From Akkermansiaceae bacterium (GTDB lineage: Bacteria > Verrucomicrobiota > Verrucomicrobiia > Verrucomicrobiales > Akkermansiaceae): 39,433 nucleotides of DNA. A program made the position numbers and the translations under genes. Below, piece by piece: positions 16,234 to 25,518 of this stretch; within the stretch, counting starts at the first letter, position 1, and each line of letters begins with the position of its first letter. The stretch covers positions 1-39,433 of the forward strand of contig JAKMGP010000283.1 in NCBI GenBank assembly GCA_022424905.1. The letters run 5' to 3'. The notes beneath the pieces are model-generated. The model worked only from the letters and a program-made list of their open reading frames with translations. It was not told where the DNA came from and made no database searches.

Positions 16234-17328
16234 TTAGCCTAAAAGAACCTTATCCAACTCTTCAAGGCACCGTTTATTTTGCTCCGGTGTTCCGATCGAA
16301 ATCCGAACCCACTCGGGCAGCTTATAGCCACGCATAGCCCGAACGATAACCCCTTTCTTTAAAAGCTCAGCGAAGACACGATCTCCGTCACCCACGTTTA
16401 CAAGTACGAAGTTTGCATGACTTGGGACAAATTCCCAATCTCGCTCCACAAAGGAAGACTCAAAAAAACTCCGACCAATCGCATTATTACTTACCGTCGC
16501 AGATATGTGCTCATCATCTTGAATTGAAGCAAGAGCAGCAGCCTGAGCAATCGCATTAGCATTGAAAGGTTGGCGTGACCGGTTAAGTAAACCCGCCACT
16601 TCTGAATTTGTTATCCCGTAACCAATCCTCAAAGCCGATAGCCCCTGTGCTTTCGAAAAAGTTCTCATCACGCAGACGTTACGACCTTCTTTGACATAAC
16701 GGATCACATCTGGGGCCTCTTCGAGAAACTCGTGGTATGCTTCATCAAAAACCGCGATTACGTGGTCAGGCAATCCAGCCATGAACCGGTCAATTTCCTC
16801 CTGCCCCACCAAGGTTCCAGTCGGGTTATTTGGATTAGCGATAAAAACGAGCCGCGTCTCCGGGGTAATTGCATTGAGCATTGCATCAAGATCGTGAACA
16901 AAGCCAGGGTCCGGGACCTCAATATAATCAGCCCCGAAAAGCGTCGCCATTAATTTGTAAACCACGAAAGCGTGCTCTGCCGCGATTAGCCCAGCTCCTG
17001 GTTTCAAAAAGGAATGGCACAGCAACTCGATGATTTCATTAGAGCCATTACCAAGAACGATATTCTCGAAAGCAACTCCGTGCTTCTCTGCAAGCGCAGT
17101 TCTCAAGCGATACCCGCCGCCATCAGGATAAATATGGGCATTTCCGATTGCCTCAGCCATTGCAAGTTTCGCCTTAGGAGAAGGCCCCAAGGGATTTTCG
17201 TTACTGGCAAGCTTTACAATCTCATCAGGTTCCAAGCCCAACTCACGTGCTGTCTCCTCGATCGGCTTCCCCGGCTCATAAGGGACCAAATCGCATACCC
17301 ACTGATTCCCATAACCCGTAATGCTCAT
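16234..17328 (-). CDS. hisC: Histidinol-phosphate aminotransferase
   Basis: This PLP-dependent class I/II aminotransferase of histidine synthesis converts imidazole-acetol phosphate to histidinol phosphate. The 364-residue product has the family start YEPGKPIEETARELGL and LASNENPLGPSPKA, then NPNNPTG (about residues 155-161), DEAYHEF, and the PLP-lysine segment TFSKAQGLSALRIGYG (Lys at about 225). It ends with the RISIGT arginine that binds substrate carboxylate/phosphate. Related enzymes act on aromatic amino acids or phenylpyruvate, so specificity is assigned from overall similarity to HisC. It sits between ubiE/menG (56 bases upstream) and mnmE (5 bases downstream); no other his genes are present. 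Confidence 0.9.
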   Translation of the reverse strand: MSITGYGNQWVCDLVPYEPGKPIEETARELGLEPDEIVKLASNENPLGPSPKAKLAMAEAIGNAHIYPDGGGYRLRTALAEKHGVAFENIVLGNGSNEIIELLCHSFLKPGAGLIAAEHAFVVYKLMATLFGADYIEVPDPGFVHDLDAMLNAITPETRLVFIANPNNPTGTLVGQEEIDRFMAGLPDHVIAVFDEAYHEFLEEAPDVIRYVKEGRNVCVMRTFSKAQGLSALRIGYGITNSEVAGLLNRSRQPFNANAIAQAAALASIQDDEHISATVSNNAIGRSFFESSFVERDWEFVPSHANFVLVNVGDGDRVFAELLKKGVIVRAMRGYKLPEWVRISIGTPEQNKRCLEELDKVLLG

Positions 17329-17384
17329 GGCGCGAAACTAGCGGACTTCCTCTTCACCGCAAGCCCGATTGGAAACAAGCCGAG

Positions 17385-18065
17385 TTAAGCCTTCACTCCC
17401 GTGTAAATTGAAGCAATCCCACCACTCAGAGGCCGACACTCGCAATCCTGAAAATCAGCATTTTTAAAGAGCTCAATCATGCTCTCACCATAGGGGAACT
17501 CACCAATCGAACCTGCAAGATATTGGTAGGCGCCCCCTTGACCAGTCAGCAATCCAGCCACTTTCGGGAGGATTTTGTTTAAATAAAGCCCGTAGGGCTT
17601 TTTAAGAATCCCCCTCGGTTGTGAGAAATCGAGAACTAACAAGTGCCCACCCGGTTTAATCACCCGGCCCATTTCCCGAAGAGCCTCCTGCCAATTCTCC
17701 ATGTTGCGGAGACCAAAAGCTGCCGTTACGACATCGAAAGTGCCATCCTTAAAGGAAAGATTCATGGCATCCTCAACTTGGGTCTCTTGCACGCCTCCTT
17801 CCGTCGCATGAGCCAACATTTCAGGACAAAAGTCCGTCCCCAAAACCTTGGCCCCGGGACACTTTTTTTGAATTTCGAGAGCAAGGTCTCCAGTTCCTGT
17901 CGCGACATCAAGCACGTGCTCCGGTTTCCAGCGACTCACGATCCGCCCCACTTTCCTCCGCCAAAGGATATCCGTACCTATACTAAGAACATGGTTAGTA
18001 AGGACATAGCGGTCTGCAATCTTAGCAAACGCTCCTTTGACGAATTTAGGGTCTTGTCCGCTCAT
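17385..18065 (-). CDS. ubiE: Demethylmenaquinone methyltransferase (UbiE/MenG family)
   Basis: This 226-residue class I SAM methyltransferase performs the final C-methylation of menaquinone (or ubiquinone) synthesis. The family start FAKIADRYVLTNHVLSIGTD (residues 14-33) and WRRKV are followed by the SAM-binding loop VLDVATGTGDLAL (about 50-62), then GTDFCPEML, the NMENWQEAL segment and FSQPRG, and the C-terminal YGESMIELFKNADF. In organisms without ubiquinone the product is menaquinone; which applies here is inference from phylum. It lies 8 bases after the GNAT gene and 56 bases before hisC on the same strand. Confidence 0.92.
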   Translation of the reverse strand: MSGQDPKFVKGAFAKIADRYVLTNHVLSIGTDILWRRKVGRIVSRWKPEHVLDVATGTGDLALEIQKKCPGAKVLGTDFCPEMLAHATEGGVQETQVEDAMNLSFKDGTFDVVTAAFGLRNMENWQEALREMGRVIKPGGHLLVLDFSQPRGILKKPYGLYLNKILPKVAGLLTGQGGAYQYLAGSIGEFPYGESMIELFKNADFQDCECRPLSGGIASIYTGVKA

Positions 18066-18073
18066 GAATAATC

Positions 18074-18547
18074 TTAAGACGGTGGCTCGGGGAGAACATC
18101 GACGTAAATCCCAGGATCGCTACCCGGAATCTCAATCGCACCTACTGCTTTAGCATAAAATTCTTTAGGACCCACGCCACCGATAACGGCATAAGCGTAG
18201 CCTGCTTCTCGTTGGGCTTCGAGAGCTCTGAACAACAAAGCCTTCCCTAACCCAAGTCCTCGCGCTGACTCAGCCACTCCTGTTGGCCCAAAATACCCCT
18301 TCGCCGTTGTTTCATAACAGGAGAAACCAAGGATCTCTTTACCCTGAGTCGCTATAAAGCAAGCCACTGGCTGTCGCGAAAAAGCGACCTGCACCTCACT
18401 CACCCACTTCGGGGAGAAGTGAGCCCGCACGAATTCCTGAACAAGGTGAAGTTCGTAAGCACCTGGCCGACGCAACACCACCCCATTTTCCATGAGTTTT
18501 GTGTAAAGGCCCTGACTTTCCGGCAAATCATAAAGCCGCACCAACAT
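18074..18547 (-). CDS. GNAT-family N-acetyltransferase
   Basis: This 157-residue acyl-CoA transferase has the GNAT core. The acetyl-CoA pyrophosphate-binding motif A is seen as ARGLGLGKALLFRALEA (about residues 99-115), and a strand with ETTAKGYFGPTGV precedes it. The substrate is unknown. The start is taken at ATG 18547, giving MLVRLYDLPES, which looks like a natural beginning; the ATG at 18556 would add three residues. It heads a run of minus-strand genes (GNAT, ubiE, hisC, mnmE) and follows the ABC exporter gene after about 90 bases. Confidence 0.85.
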   Translation of the reverse strand: MLVRLYDLPESQGLYTKLMENGVVLRRPGAYELHLVQEFVRAHFSPKWVSEVQVAFSRQPVACFIATQGKEILGFSCYETTAKGYFGPTGVAESARGLGLGKALLFRALEAQREAGYAYAVIGGVGPKEFYAKAVGAIEIPGSDPGIYVDVLPEPPS

Positions 18548-18641
18548 ATCAATCATTGTGCCAATAGGGTCACATTCATCGATTTAAAAATCCATCTGTA
18601 AATTTCACCGATTAACAAATTGATCGACCGAGTTGAGATGA

Positions 18642-20411
18642 TCAGTTTAGCAGCTGGGTTTCAGCCAAAAGACGGTAAGTCCCATCCTTCGCCATGAGCT
18701 CGGAATGACTTCCGTCTTCTACGAACTTTCCGTCCTTTAAGACCAAAATCTTGTCTGCACTCTTCACGGTGCCAAGGCGATGGGCTATAATTAGGCTGGT
18801 TCGTCCCCTCATCAACTCATTCAGAGCCTCCTGCACGAGACGTTCGCTTTCGGAATCCAAGGCACTCGTAGCTTCGTCGAGCAAGAGAATTTTAGGATCA
18901 GCCAAGACAGCACGGGCAATCGCGATACGTTGACGCTGACCCCCGCTCAATTTTACACCTCGAGGCCCCACGATGGCATCGTAACCCTCGGGAAATTCAT
19001 CGATAAAGTTGTGGGCGTTAGCTTTCTGAGCAGCCTCCATGATTTCTTCCTCGCTTGCCCCGGGACGTCCATACTCAATATTTTCACGAATTGTCCCACC
19101 AAACAAGAGAACCTCTTGGGGCACCACCGCCATGGCCGCACGACGCGTCGAAACCGGAATATCCCCGGCATCTTTCCCATCAAACAAAAGACGACCCTCG
19201 TCCCCTTCATAAAACCCAAGTAAGAGCGAGAAAACGGTCGACTTCCCTGCGCCGCTGGGGCCAACAATCGCAATCCGATCACCCGCATTCACCTCAAAAT
19301 TCACACCATTCAAAACCTGAGTTTCCTTCCGAGAAGGATAGGCAAACACAAGATCTTTAGCTGAAATCGCGCCCGTCAGAGTTTCTCCACTTTCCCCGCG
19401 ATGATCTTCGATCTCATGATTGAGGATTTCCCGAATTCGCTCGGTCGCCCCCTGAGTTTTCTGAAGCTGACTCATGATGTCGGGGAGAGACCCCAAAGAA
19501 GCACCCACGAATATACTAAACAAAATGAAGTGCGTGAATTCTTCACTCGTGATTTGTCCCTCTGACATCATGCCCGCTCCAAACCAGACAACGACCGAAA
19601 TAGTACCAAAGAGAATGAAGATGATAAAACTTACAAACATCGCTCGAGCCTTCGACCCCCTGATCACGGTTCCAAGGAAAAGGTCTAAAGCACTTCGATA
19701 CCGATCCTCTTCAAATTCCTCATTTGAATATGCTTTGACGTCGGCAATACCTTGCACAGCTTCTTCGGCAACAATATTACTCTGAGCCAATTGATCCTGC
19801 GCATCCTTGGACCACCGGCGAATTCTCCTACCCACAATTGCAACGACGATCACGACTATTGGAATCATCGCTAACATAAAAAGTGACAGCTTCACCGAGG
19901 CAATGAAGATGAAGATCAAACCTCCAAAAAAAGTGACTGACTGGCGAACCATTTGTGGGACCGTCGTAATCAGGGTCTCTTGAAGAATGGCAAGGTCGGC
20001 TGAGAAACGTGATCCCACTTCCCCAGTACGCCGCTCCATGAACCAAGGCATCGGCAGTCGCACCAACCTAGCAAACACATCCTGACGCAAATCGCAGAGC
20101 GCACTTTCGCCAGCTTTAATGAATCCACGAACCCGCCAATAAGCAACAAACGCTTGCACACATAAGATAACGAGGAGCGTCGATACGACCTTGTTGATCT
20201 TTTCGCTCACTTCAGAAGGATCAGCCCCTTCTTGCATCGCCTCCTGTGGAGATCCAATCAAACTTCCCAAAAAATATGGGAAAGCTAGTGAAAGTCCACC
20301 CGTCACAAATAGCGCGACCACCGAAGGAATAAAGATCTTACGATACTTCCCTAAATAACTATAGAGACCAAAAGTCTTCTTCCAATCAATGCTGCGAGAT
20401 TTCTTTTCCAT
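18642..20411 (-). CDS. MsbA-type ABC exporter (fused membrane and ATPase domains)
   Basis: This 589-residue half-transporter has an N-terminal exporter membrane domain with six helices (about residues 25-320), including the RRTGEVGSRFSADL coupling region typical of MsbA/lipid exporters. The C-terminal ATPase has Walker A GPSGAGKST (about 384-392), Q-loop VVPQEVLLFGGTIRENI, signature LSGGQRQRIAIARAVL, Walker B ILLLDEATSALD and switch His in IIAHRLGTVKSADKI. MsbA homologues flip lipid A or other amphiphiles across the inner membrane; the substrate here is unassigned. ATG 20411 (MEKKSRSIDW) is preferred to the ATG at 20441, whose ten extra residues look unrelated. It probably forms a homodimer. 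It is transcribed divergently from the L,D-transpeptidase gene. Confidence 0.92.
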   Translation of the reverse strand: MEKKSRSIDWKKTFGLYSYLGKYRKIFIPSVVALFVTGGLSLAFPYFLGSLIGSPQEAMQEGADPSEVSEKINKVVSTLLVILCVQAFVAYWRVRGFIKAGESALCDLRQDVFARLVRLPMPWFMERRTGEVGSRFSADLAILQETLITTVPQMVRQSVTFFGGLIFIFIASVKLSLFMLAMIPIVVIVVAIVGRRIRRWSKDAQDQLAQSNIVAEEAVQGIADVKAYSNEEFEEDRYRSALDLFLGTVIRGSKARAMFVSFIIFILFGTISVVVWFGAGMMSEGQITSEEFTHFILFSIFVGASLGSLPDIMSQLQKTQGATERIREILNHEIEDHRGESGETLTGAISAKDLVFAYPSRKETQVLNGVNFEVNAGDRIAIVGPSGAGKSTVFSLLLGFYEGDEGRLLFDGKDAGDIPVSTRRAAMAVVPQEVLLFGGTIRENIEYGRPGASEEEIMEAAQKANAHNFIDEFPEGYDAIVGPRGVKLSGGQRQRIAIARAVLADPKILLLDEATSALDSESERLVQEALNELMRGRTSLIIAHRLGTVKSADKILVLKDGKFVEDGSHSELMAKDGTYRLLAETQLLN

Positions 20412-20564
20412 TTCAGGCACGCTGCAGTCAAGCGGCGACACACCCTGCCGTCAAATCAGGAGCGCCACCAAATCATAGTAAATTTTCGGGACCAAAACCA
20501 TTTACCAAATTTTAAAGATTCAATTTTCGGTTAGCAAAAGCCATCTCACCTGCCCACACTCGCT

Positions 20565-20568
20565 AGGA
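20565..20568 (+). promoter_or_regulatory. Shine-Dalgarno sequence of the L,D-transpeptidase gene
   Basis: AGGA is seven bases before ATG 20576 and decides between two close starts. It stands out because the other genes in the window show no such motif. Confidence 0.5.
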
Positions 20569-20575
20569 AATGGGT

Positions 20576-21325
20576 ATGAAAACTCTTTTGTTTCTTGGCT
20601 TAAGCGCTTTTGTCACGGCACTATTGGTCTTTATTATCAATAGCACGAACGCACAAAATTTGGATAATTCGGACAAAGACGGCGCAAAACGTTTTGTGGC
20701 GGTGAAAAAGAGGGTTACCCCGCATCTCAAAGAACTTTTCAAGGAAAGGGAGCTTCAATGGGGATCCCCCATCTTTATTCGCGCTTTTAAAAAGGAACGG
20801 CAACTTGAGCTGTGGGTAAAAAAGGGGGACTCATTTGTTCTTTTAAACAGCTATTTCATCGCCGGAACCTCTGGCGAACTCGGCCCGAAGCTTCGACAAG
20901 GAGACGGACAAATCCCAGAAGGATTCTACTTTGTCACTCCGCACCAGATGAATCCACGAAGCAAGTTCCACCTGTCTTTCAACATTGGCTATCCCAATCA
21001 ATATGATCGTGCTTACAACCGGACTGGTAATTTTATCATGGTCCACGGCTCAAACGTCTCAGTCGGCTGCATGGCGATGACAAACCACAAAATTGAGGAA
21101 ATCTACACCCTTGCTGATGCTGCTTTTGAAGGAGGACAAAAATTCTTCCGAGTCCACATTTTCCCCTTCAAAATGACCGCGACCGCGATGCAACAAAACT
21201 CTAGGAACAGCTGGCAACCCTTTTGGCAAGAACTCAAAATCGGATACCAGATCTTCGAGAACTCAAAACTACCACCAAACGTTACAGTCAAAGATAAAAC
21301 ATATCAGTTCGAGATTCAGGATTGA
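20576..21325 (+). CDS. YafK-type L,D-transpeptidase (YkuD domain)
   Basis: This 249-residue periplasmic enzyme has an N-terminal signal peptide or anchor (MKTLLFLGLSAFVTALLVFI). The YkuD catalytic motif appears as MVHGSNVSVGCMAM (His and Cys of HGxxxSxGC, about residues 155-167). The preceding region (GQIPEGFYFVTPHQMNPRSK) is typical of the YafK/DpaA subgroup. In E. coli that relative cleaves the link between murein and Braun's lipoprotein, whereas other YkuD enzymes form 3-3 crosslinks; which applies here is uncertain. The start at 20576 is chosen because AGGA (20565-20568) is 7 bases upstream, the only clear Shine-Dalgarno I found in the window. A second ATG at 20570 would place that motif too close. 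It stands alone, with M1 peptidase 52 bases downstream. Confidence 0.88.
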   Translation: MKTLLFLGLSAFVTALLVFIINSTNAQNLDNSDKDGAKRFVAVKKRVTPHLKELFKERELQWGSPIFIRAFKKERQLELWVKKGDSFVLLNSYFIAGTSGELGPKLRQGDGQIPEGFYFVTPHQMNPRSKFHLSFNIGYPNQYDRAYNRTGNFIMVHGSNVSVGCMAMTNHKIEEIYTLADAAFEGGQKFFRVHIFPFKMTATAMQQNSRNSWQPFWQELKIGYQIFENSKLPPNVTVKDKTYQFEIQD

Positions 21326-21377
21326 GACTGGCAATCGAGGCTATCCATCATACCCTCATTTGAGTTTATCCCTACAC

Positions 21378-23807
21378 ATGAAATTTGTCGTAATCTTTAT
21401 TGGACTTGTATCCGCATGCTTTTGCCATCCTGTTGAATTTCACAAGGATCCATTCCGCCAATTGGAGGAAGTTTGGCCAACCCCTACCGAGTCCAGAATA
21501 GCCTCAGGAGCTCCCGGCCCCAAATACTGGCAGCAACGAGCCGACTACGACCTCAAGGTCACACTTACTGAAAAAAAGAATCTCCTCACCGGCAATGGAC
21601 GGATTGTTTATCACAACCAGTCACCCCACACCCTTAAGTATATCTGGATGCAGCTTGATCGGAACAAATTCACTCCAGGATCCATGGGCCACCAAAGCAG
21701 TGAGGCTCCACGCCTAGGCAAGATGCAATATGATTCATTTGAAGCACTTCTTCTCAGGGAGACCTTCGATGGGGGATTTAAAATCACCAAGTTAACTGAT
21801 GATCGTGGAACACAGCTAGCGCACCGGATTGTCGACACCATGATGAGGGTTGATCTGCCCAAGCCTCTCAAACCCGGCGAGAAATTCACCTATCGTATCG
21901 ATTGGCACTACACCATCACCGACTCCCGCACGAGTTGGGGACGCAGTAATATGGAGAAATTTGAGAAGGGTGGAAAAATCTTCGAAATTGCTCAATGGTA
22001 TCCACGTGTTTGTGCTTATACCGATGTTCGAGGATGGCAAAACAAAGCTTTTCTTGGGCGAGGCGAATTCGCGCTCGAGTTTGGAGACTACCGGGTCCAA
22101 ATCACCGTTCCAGACAACCACGTTGTTGCGTCAACTGGCGAACTCAAGAATGGAGACAAAGTTTTAAAACCAGTTTGGCAGAAACGCCTCAAAAAGGCAA
22201 AATCCGTCAAAGCTCCAATGTTTATCGTTACCCCCGAGGAAGCGGCTAAAAACGAGAAATCAAAACCCAGGGGAACTAAGACGTGGATTTTTGAGGCTAA
22301 GAACGTTCGAGATTTCGCATGGGCCTCCTCGAAAAAATTTATCTGGGATGCCATCCAACACAAGCTAACCACCAGCCAGAAGCCCGTTTGGGCAATGTCC
22401 TACTACCCCAACGAGGCCGAACCGCTTTGGAGCACCTATTCGACCCACTCAATTATTCATACTCTGAATTTTTATTCAAAATACACCTTCGACTATCCCT
22501 ACCCCGTTGCGATTTCCGTGAATGGCCCGGTTTATGGGATGGAGTATCCCATGATCTGCTTCAATGGTCCTCGGCCCGAAAAGGATGGCACTTATTCAGA
22601 AGGCACCAAAAACGGACTCATTTCAGTAGTAATTCACGAAGTAGGACACAACTGGTTCCCCATGATCGTAAATTCGGATGAGCGCCAATGGAGCTGGATG
22701 GATGAAGGTCTTAATTCCTTTATCCAAATGCTTGCGGAGCAGGAATGGAGGCACAATTACCCCTCAAGCCCCACCCCGCGGAAAATTATCCGTTATATGA
22801 CCAGCGACAAGCAGCGGCCCATTATGACCAATTCTGAATCTATCCTTCAGTTTGGACCGAACGCATACAGTAAACCAGCCACCGGTCTTTCCATTCTCCG
22901 TGAAACGATCCTTGGCCGCGAGATCTTTGATGATGCGTTCAAAGAATTCAGTAGACGCTGGATGTTCAAAAGCCCTGAGCCAGCCGACTTTTTTCGGACA
23001 ATGGAAGACGCTGCTGGAATCGATCTCGATTGGTTTTGGCGGTCTTGGTTTTACACCACGGAGCATGTGGACATAAGCGTGACCGGGTTCACTCGCCACA
23101 CACTTGACCTCCAAGATCCAGATGAAAAAATGGAAGCTAAAGAAAAAGAGAAAGAGGAAAGTGATAAAAAGAATATTGTCGCCGAGCGCAACCGTGACAT
23201 TCCGAAATATGTAAACGAAAACGAAGGACTAAAAGATTTTTATGACAAAAAGAAGAGGCCTAAAGTTTCAGAGAGCGATCGCGAAAAATACAAAAAAATG
23301 CTGGCAGATTTGAAGCCGCAAGAAAGAAAGCTTCTGAGGACAAACAAGCATCTTACGGTCGTAAATTTTGAGAATAAAGGCGGAGCGATCATGCCAATTC
23401 TGGTTCAACTCCACTTCAAAAACGGAAAGAAGGAGTCTCACAAAATCCCAGCAGAAATTTGGAAGAAAAATCACGAGGCTGTCAGCAAGCTATTCGTGAC
23501 TCGCTACCCCGTGGAGAGTGTTCTAATCGACCCAACCGAGCAAACTGCTGACGCTAATCAAGAAAACAATGTTTGGCCGCCCCAGATTAAAGAGGAGCTC
23601 TTTACGCTCGAACGGAAAAACAAGGATTTTAACAACGACATGAAGCGCGCCCGGGAAAAAAAGGCAGCGGAAGACAAAAAAAAGGCAGCGGAAAAAAAGA
23701 AAAAAGAAGCTGCTAAAAAGGCCGAGGAAGAAAAATCAAAATCTGCAGGAAAGGCGAAAGATGAAAAAGGCGGCGAGGTTAACAAAAAAGCTAAACCCGT
23801 TAAATGA
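21378..23807 (+). CDS. Exported M1-family metallopeptidase with lysine-rich C-terminal extension
   Basis: This 809-residue protein has a signal peptide (MKFVVIFIGLVSACFC, residues 1-16). The substrate-binding loop appears as YGMEYPM (the GxMEN equivalent). The zinc site is HEVGHNW (about residues 416-422) with the third ligand Glu 18 residues later in WMDEGLNSF, as required for HExxH-18-E. It therefore looks like an active gluzincin aminopeptidase acting outside the inner membrane. After the catalytic and helical domains there is a K/E-rich insertion (about residues 575-655), a small beta domain, and a final ~50-residue tail almost entirely Lys, Glu and Ala. The tail could be a coiled coil or a cationic surface-binding segment. 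ATG 21378 is chosen because the signal peptide begins there. No Shine-Dalgarno. The stop is TGA. Confidence 0.9.
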   Translation: MKFVVIFIGLVSACFCHPVEFHKDPFRQLEEVWPTPTESRIASGAPGPKYWQQRADYDLKVTLTEKKNLLTGNGRIVYHNQSPHTLKYIWMQLDRNKFTPGSMGHQSSEAPRLGKMQYDSFEALLLRETFDGGFKITKLTDDRGTQLAHRIVDTMMRVDLPKPLKPGEKFTYRIDWHYTITDSRTSWGRSNMEKFEKGGKIFEIAQWYPRVCAYTDVRGWQNKAFLGRGEFALEFGDYRVQITVPDNHVVASTGELKNGDKVLKPVWQKRLKKAKSVKAPMFIVTPEEAAKNEKSKPRGTKTWIFEAKNVRDFAWASSKKFIWDAIQHKLTTSQKPVWAMSYYPNEAEPLWSTYSTHSIIHTLNFYSKYTFDYPYPVAISVNGPVYGMEYPMICFNGPRPEKDGTYSEGTKNGLISVVIHEVGHNWFPMIVNSDERQWSWMDEGLNSFIQMLAEQEWRHNYPSSPTPRKIIRYMTSDKQRPIMTNSESILQFGPNAYSKPATGLSILRETILGREIFDDAFKEFSRRWMFKSPEPADFFRTMEDAAGIDLDWFWRSWFYTTEHVDISVTGFTRHTLDLQDPDEKMEAKEKEKEESDKKNIVAERNRDIPKYVNENEGLKDFYDKKKRPKVSESDREKYKKMLADLKPQERKLLRTNKHLTVVNFENKGGAIMPILVQLHFKNGKKESHKIPAEIWKKNHEAVSKLFVTRYPVESVLIDPTEQTADANQENNVWPPQIKEELFTLERKNKDFNNDMKRAREKKAAEDKKKAAEKKKKEAAKKAEEEKSKSAGKAKDEKGGEVNKKAKPVK

Positions 23808-23810
23808 TTC

Positions 23811-23825
23811 GCGTCATTAAGACGC
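23811..23825. other. Small hairpin between convergent genes
   Basis: GCGTC ATTAA GACGC forms a five-base-pair hairpin just after the M1 peptidase stop. There is no T-run on either side, so termination function is doubtful. Confidence 0.25.
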
Positions 23826-23834
23826 CTCGGCAGA

Positions 23835-25511
23835 TTAATCAGAACGCAGTCTGATCGCTTCGCACACTGCCGGAAATAATTGTTTTTTACGTGAGACAAC
23901 ACCCGGAGCAGAAAACTCATTCACTCCGCTACGGGTGAAGGGAAGCTTGCAAAGTAACTCTTCCAGCCCCACCGCAAGCAAAACACTGTCGTGTCGACGA
24001 ATGTCAGTTACTAAGATCGCACAAAGTTCGTAGCGAAATTCGTGTCGTAACCTCTCAAGTTCTTCGACAAGTTCTTCCTGACGTTTGGAAAGCCCTTTGA
24101 AGCTTGTTTCCTCTACCTGCGATAAACTAAGGAACACTCCATCTTCGTTAAATTCCTTCCGATCAGTCCCCACGATCGCCTGCGCATCTGCGTGCAAAAG
24201 CAAAGAACCAGAAGCAAAAAAAGCTTCCGCAAATTCGTCAGCGTCGACCCCGGCCAGCTCGGAGAGCCAAAGAAGCATATCACGGTCAACATCCGTCGTT
24301 GTAGGCGAGGTGAGATTAAGAGTATCAGAAACCAAACCTGCGCAAAGACAGAGAGCTACGGCCGCTTCGGGCTGCAAACCTCTCTCACGAAATCTTCTTG
24401 CCACAATCGTAGAAGAACTGCCAACCGGTTCATTAATGAAGCGAACGGGGTCTCGAGTCACGAGATCACCAGAAAGCCGGTGGTGATCAAGAATTTCTAC
24501 AACCTTTGCCTCTTCGACCCCATTAACAGCCTGCGAAAACTCATTGTGGTCCACTAACGAAAGCAAGGTTCTTGGAGGATCAACCAGATCCGATTTTGAG
24601 AAAACACCCATCAATCTGCGGGTTCCAACTTCGACGACCGGGAAAAGATCCTGTGAAGATGCGGCGACCTTTCCACTGAACCGACTCACAACTTCATTGG
24701 ATGCCAGCGACATAAAATCGTCGCTAATAATATTTCGCACTTTCCTTGCGCAGAGAGCTAGCTTGACGGTCGTTGCTGTATCGTGGGGGCTACATAGAAT
24801 AATCATCCCCTTTTCCTCGGCTCGGGATGCAATCTTCTCATCCGGTTTGTAACCACCAGTCACAATCAAAGCCCTCGTGCCATAATCTAGAGCTTGCTTA
24901 TGCACGAAGGGACGATCACCACAGATCACAAGATACTTACTGACCACCCCCTCTTCCCTGGCAGCCTCAAGCCGGCGACCAACCGTATCTTGGCTGGAAG
25001 CCCCCACCATCATAATCAAGCCCTCCTCGTCAGAAGGTGGTGTGGCCCCACAATCATCGGAAGCGCCCAAAGTCGCTCCAATATTTTCAAGACTTGCATG
25101 AAGGAGTTTTACATTCCGGCCATCGGTTGCCGGAGGTAGGAGAAGCTGTAACAAATCAAGAAAGTGCAAAAGCCCCCTCACCTCTCCGCCATTATTCAAG
25201 ACCGGCACGGCTCGAACCCCATGATCCACCATTAGACGGTAGGCCATGAGAAAGGTATCGTCTTGCCTTACCGCGACCACCGTTTTACGGCAAATTGATC
25301 CAGCTGTCGGACGAACATCATCAACCAACACCGGAGGCTCTAGTCCAGCCTGTTCAAGAACAATTTTGACCCGAGGGGGAACTTCACCACAGCGAGCTGC
25401 AATCGCCTCTAAATCGCCTGTTGCACGTAAATAAGCTGCATGGCCGATCGCAGCACAAATGGCATCTGCATCAGGATTTCGATGTCCCAGGACAAACCAG
25501 GACTGCTTCAT
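23835..25511 (-). CDS. ppaC: Family II manganese-dependent inorganic pyrophosphatase with CBS and DRTGG domains
   Basis: This 558-residue enzyme hydrolyses pyrophosphate. The N-terminal DHH domain opens with VLGHRNPDADAICAAIG (metal ligands His and Asp). The regulatory insert contains a first CBS motif (about residues 65-125), a DRTGG-like domain (GGYKPDEKIASRAEEKG and surroundings) and a second CBS segment (MSLASNEVVSRFSG, about 245-300). The DHH domain then resumes with LVDHNEFSQA and VEILDHHRLSG, and the DHHA2 domain follows. CBS-PPases of this layout are regulated by adenine nucleotides. ATG 25511 (MKQSWFVLGHRNPD) is preferred; a GTG at 25529 overlaps the upstream gene. It is the third gene after miaB and the membrane protein, and probably co-transcribed. 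Confidence 0.92.
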   Translation of the reverse strand: MKQSWFVLGHRNPDADAICAAIGHAAYLRATGDLEAIAARCGEVPPRVKIVLEQAGLEPPVLVDDVRPTAGSICRKTVVAVRQDDTFLMAYRLMVDHGVRAVPVLNNGGEVRGLLHFLDLLQLLLPPATDGRNVKLLHASLENIGATLGASDDCGATPPSDEEGLIMMVGASSQDTVGRRLEAAREEGVVSKYLVICGDRPFVHKQALDYGTRALIVTGGYKPDEKIASRAEEKGMIILCSPHDTATTVKLALCARKVRNIISDDFMSLASNEVVSRFSGKVAASSQDLFPVVEVGTRRLMGVFSKSDLVDPPRTLLSLVDHNEFSQAVNGVEEAKVVEILDHHRLSGDLVTRDPVRFINEPVGSSSTIVARRFRERGLQPEAAVALCLCAGLVSDTLNLTSPTTTDVDRDMLLWLSELAGVDADEFAEAFFASGSLLLHADAQAIVGTDRKEFNEDGVFLSLSQVEETSFKGLSKRQEELVEELERLRHEFRYELCAILVTDIRRHDSVLLAVGLEELLCKLPFTRSGVNEFSAPGVVSRKKQLFPAVCEAIRLRSD

Positions 25512-25518
25512 AATTCGT

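Noticed and set aside
23811..23825. Hairpin between the M1 peptidase and pyrophosphatase genes as a terminator
   Set aside because: Only five base pairs and no T-run in either direction.
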